Assembly: GCA_002394465.1 (NCBI GenBank)
Contig: DGTU01000028.1
Location: 1 to 6,046 of the forward strand
Length of the DNA stretch: 6,046 nucleotides
Direction: 5' to 3'
Source: Treponema sp. UBA4328
GTDB lineage: Bacteria; Spirochaetota; Spirochaetia; Treponematales; Treponemataceae
The translations under genes and the position numbers were made by a program. This document shows positions 5,314 to 6,046 of the stretch, piece by piece. Below the pieces are notes generated by a model that saw nothing but the letters and a program-made list of their open reading frames with translations, was not told the origin of the DNA and searched no databases. Numbering within the stretch: position 1 is the first letter of the stretch; each line of letters starts with the position of its first letter.

Positions 5314-6046
5314 ATGCAGAACAAAAAATATGATTATCTGATAGCCGGCGCAGGACTCTATGGAGCAGTCTTTGCGCATCTCGCTTCAAGAGCCGGAAAA
5401 AAATGTCTTGTAATTGAAAAACGCAGCGTAACGGGCGGAAACATCCGCTGTGAAAATATCGAAGGCATTAACGTACATTCATACGGCGCTCATATTTTTC
5501 ATACCTCTGACAGAAAAATCTGGGACTTTGTAAATCAGTTTACAGAATTTCATCAGTTCGAAAATTCTCCGCTTGCATATTATCGTGGAAAAATCTATAA
5601 CCTGCCTTTCAACATGAATACTTTCAATGCCATCTGGGGTGTTACAAAACCGGAAGAAGCAAAGTTAAAGATTGAAGAGCAGAAAAAGCAGTGCGGAATA
5701 ACAGAGCCGCATAACCTTGAAGAGCAGGCAATCTCCCTTGTCGGCCGGGATATATATGAAATTCTCATAAAGGAATACACGGAAAAACAGTGGGGCAGGA
5801 AATGTACGGAGCTTCCGCCTTTTATTATTAAACGGCTTCCGGTCAGGTTTACGTACGACAACAATTATTTTGATGATTTGTATCAGGGAATCCCGGCGGG
5901 AGGCTATAACACTCTGACAGACGGCCTTCTTGAAGGAATTGAAGTGCTCACTGATATGGATTTTTTTGAAGACCGCAATAAATGGGAATCAGTGGCAGAA
6001 AAAATAGTTTTTACCGGAAAAATCGATGAATATTTTGATTACTGCT
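5314..6046 (+). CDS. glf: UDP-galactopyranose mutase, partial
   Basis: The open frame holds 244 codons and continues past the right edge; the family is usually about 370 residues. The flavoenzyme interconverts UDP-galactopyranose and UDP-galactofuranose in the cytoplasm, supplying galactofuranose for surface glycans. The FAD-binding GAGLYG is at residues 12-17, followed by VIEKR...GGN (33-43) and the conserved AHIFHT (59-64). The substrate-site blocks YTEKQWG (155-161), IKRLPVRFTYDNNYF (172-186) and YQGIPAGGY (190-198) are intact, with Arg174 matching the conserved active-site Arg. The ATG at 5314 fits the family N-terminus although no ribosome binding site is seen. It is divergent from the kinase-GT4 operon across a shared control region, and the GT4 is a plausible partner in the same glycan pathway. 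Confidence 0.93.
   Translation, partial: MQNKKYDYLIAGAGLYGAVFAHLASRAGKKCLVIEKRSVTGGNIRCENIEGINVHSYGAHIFHTSDRKIWDFVNQFTEFHQFENSPLAYYRGKIYNLPFNMNTFNAIWGVTKPEEAKLKIEEQKKQCGITEPHNLEEQAISLVGRDIYEILIKEYTEKQWGRKCTELPPFIIKRLPVRFTYDNNYFDDLYQGIPAGGYNTLTDGLLEGIEVLTDMDFFEDRNKWESVAEKIVFTGKIDEYFDYC

Noticed and set aside
5174..5389. A 71-codon minus-strand frame that could be a HipB-like gene
   Set aside because: It overlaps the glf start on the other strand, spans both promoters, and its translation has no helix-turn-helix pattern.
5595..5864. 89-codon minus-strand frame opposite glf
   Set aside because: Antisense to conserved UDP-galactopyranose mutase motifs; no independent support.

Overview
The window looks like chromosomal DNA from an anaerobic, host-associated bacterium. 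A Treponema-like spirochaete is my best guess, from the relaxed lipobox of the first gene, the mixed moderate-GC codon use and the gene content (pyruvate formate-lyase activase, ThyX, galactofuranose synthesis). Clostridia cannot be excluded from sequence alone. I see no RNA genes, insertion sequences or CRISPR arrays.

Left part (1-2892). A minus-strand lipoprotein with SH3-like domains and an NlpC/P60 peptidase domain runs off the left edge. It faces a plus-strand pair, pflA and thyX, separated by one base. pflA starts at TTG behind a good Shine-Dalgarno. thyX carries an unusual version of the ThyX signature. The 116-base divergent gap holds a consensus-like promoter for the lipoprotein and spaced CTGAT repeats before pflA. 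No pflB is present.

Middle part (2893-5177). A minus-strand operon of three tightly packed genes meets thyX head-on with no bases between the stop codons. In transcription order it encodes a 117-residue protein of unknown function, a HipA-like kinase-fold protein and a GT4 glycosyltransferase. The first two genes overlap by 10 bases and together resemble a HipA-type protein split into an N-terminal piece and a kinase piece (compare HipS/HipT). No HipB-like DNA-binding gene is visible. The pair is transcriptionally tied to a sugar transferase.

Right part (5178-6046). A 136-base divergent control region separates the kinase operon from glf (UDP-galactopyranose mutase), which runs off the right edge. 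The region holds an extended -10 promoter overlapped by a perfect 6-6-6 dyad, a second dyad lying between the two -35 regions, and the glf promoter. A 19-codon leader ORF may overlap the 117-residue gene by ATGA.

The most interesting points are the split HipA-like module wired to cell-surface glycan genes, the operator-like control region, three TATAAT boxes placed so that transcripts would start at or next to an ATG (possible leaderless mRNAs), and the variant ThyX motif.
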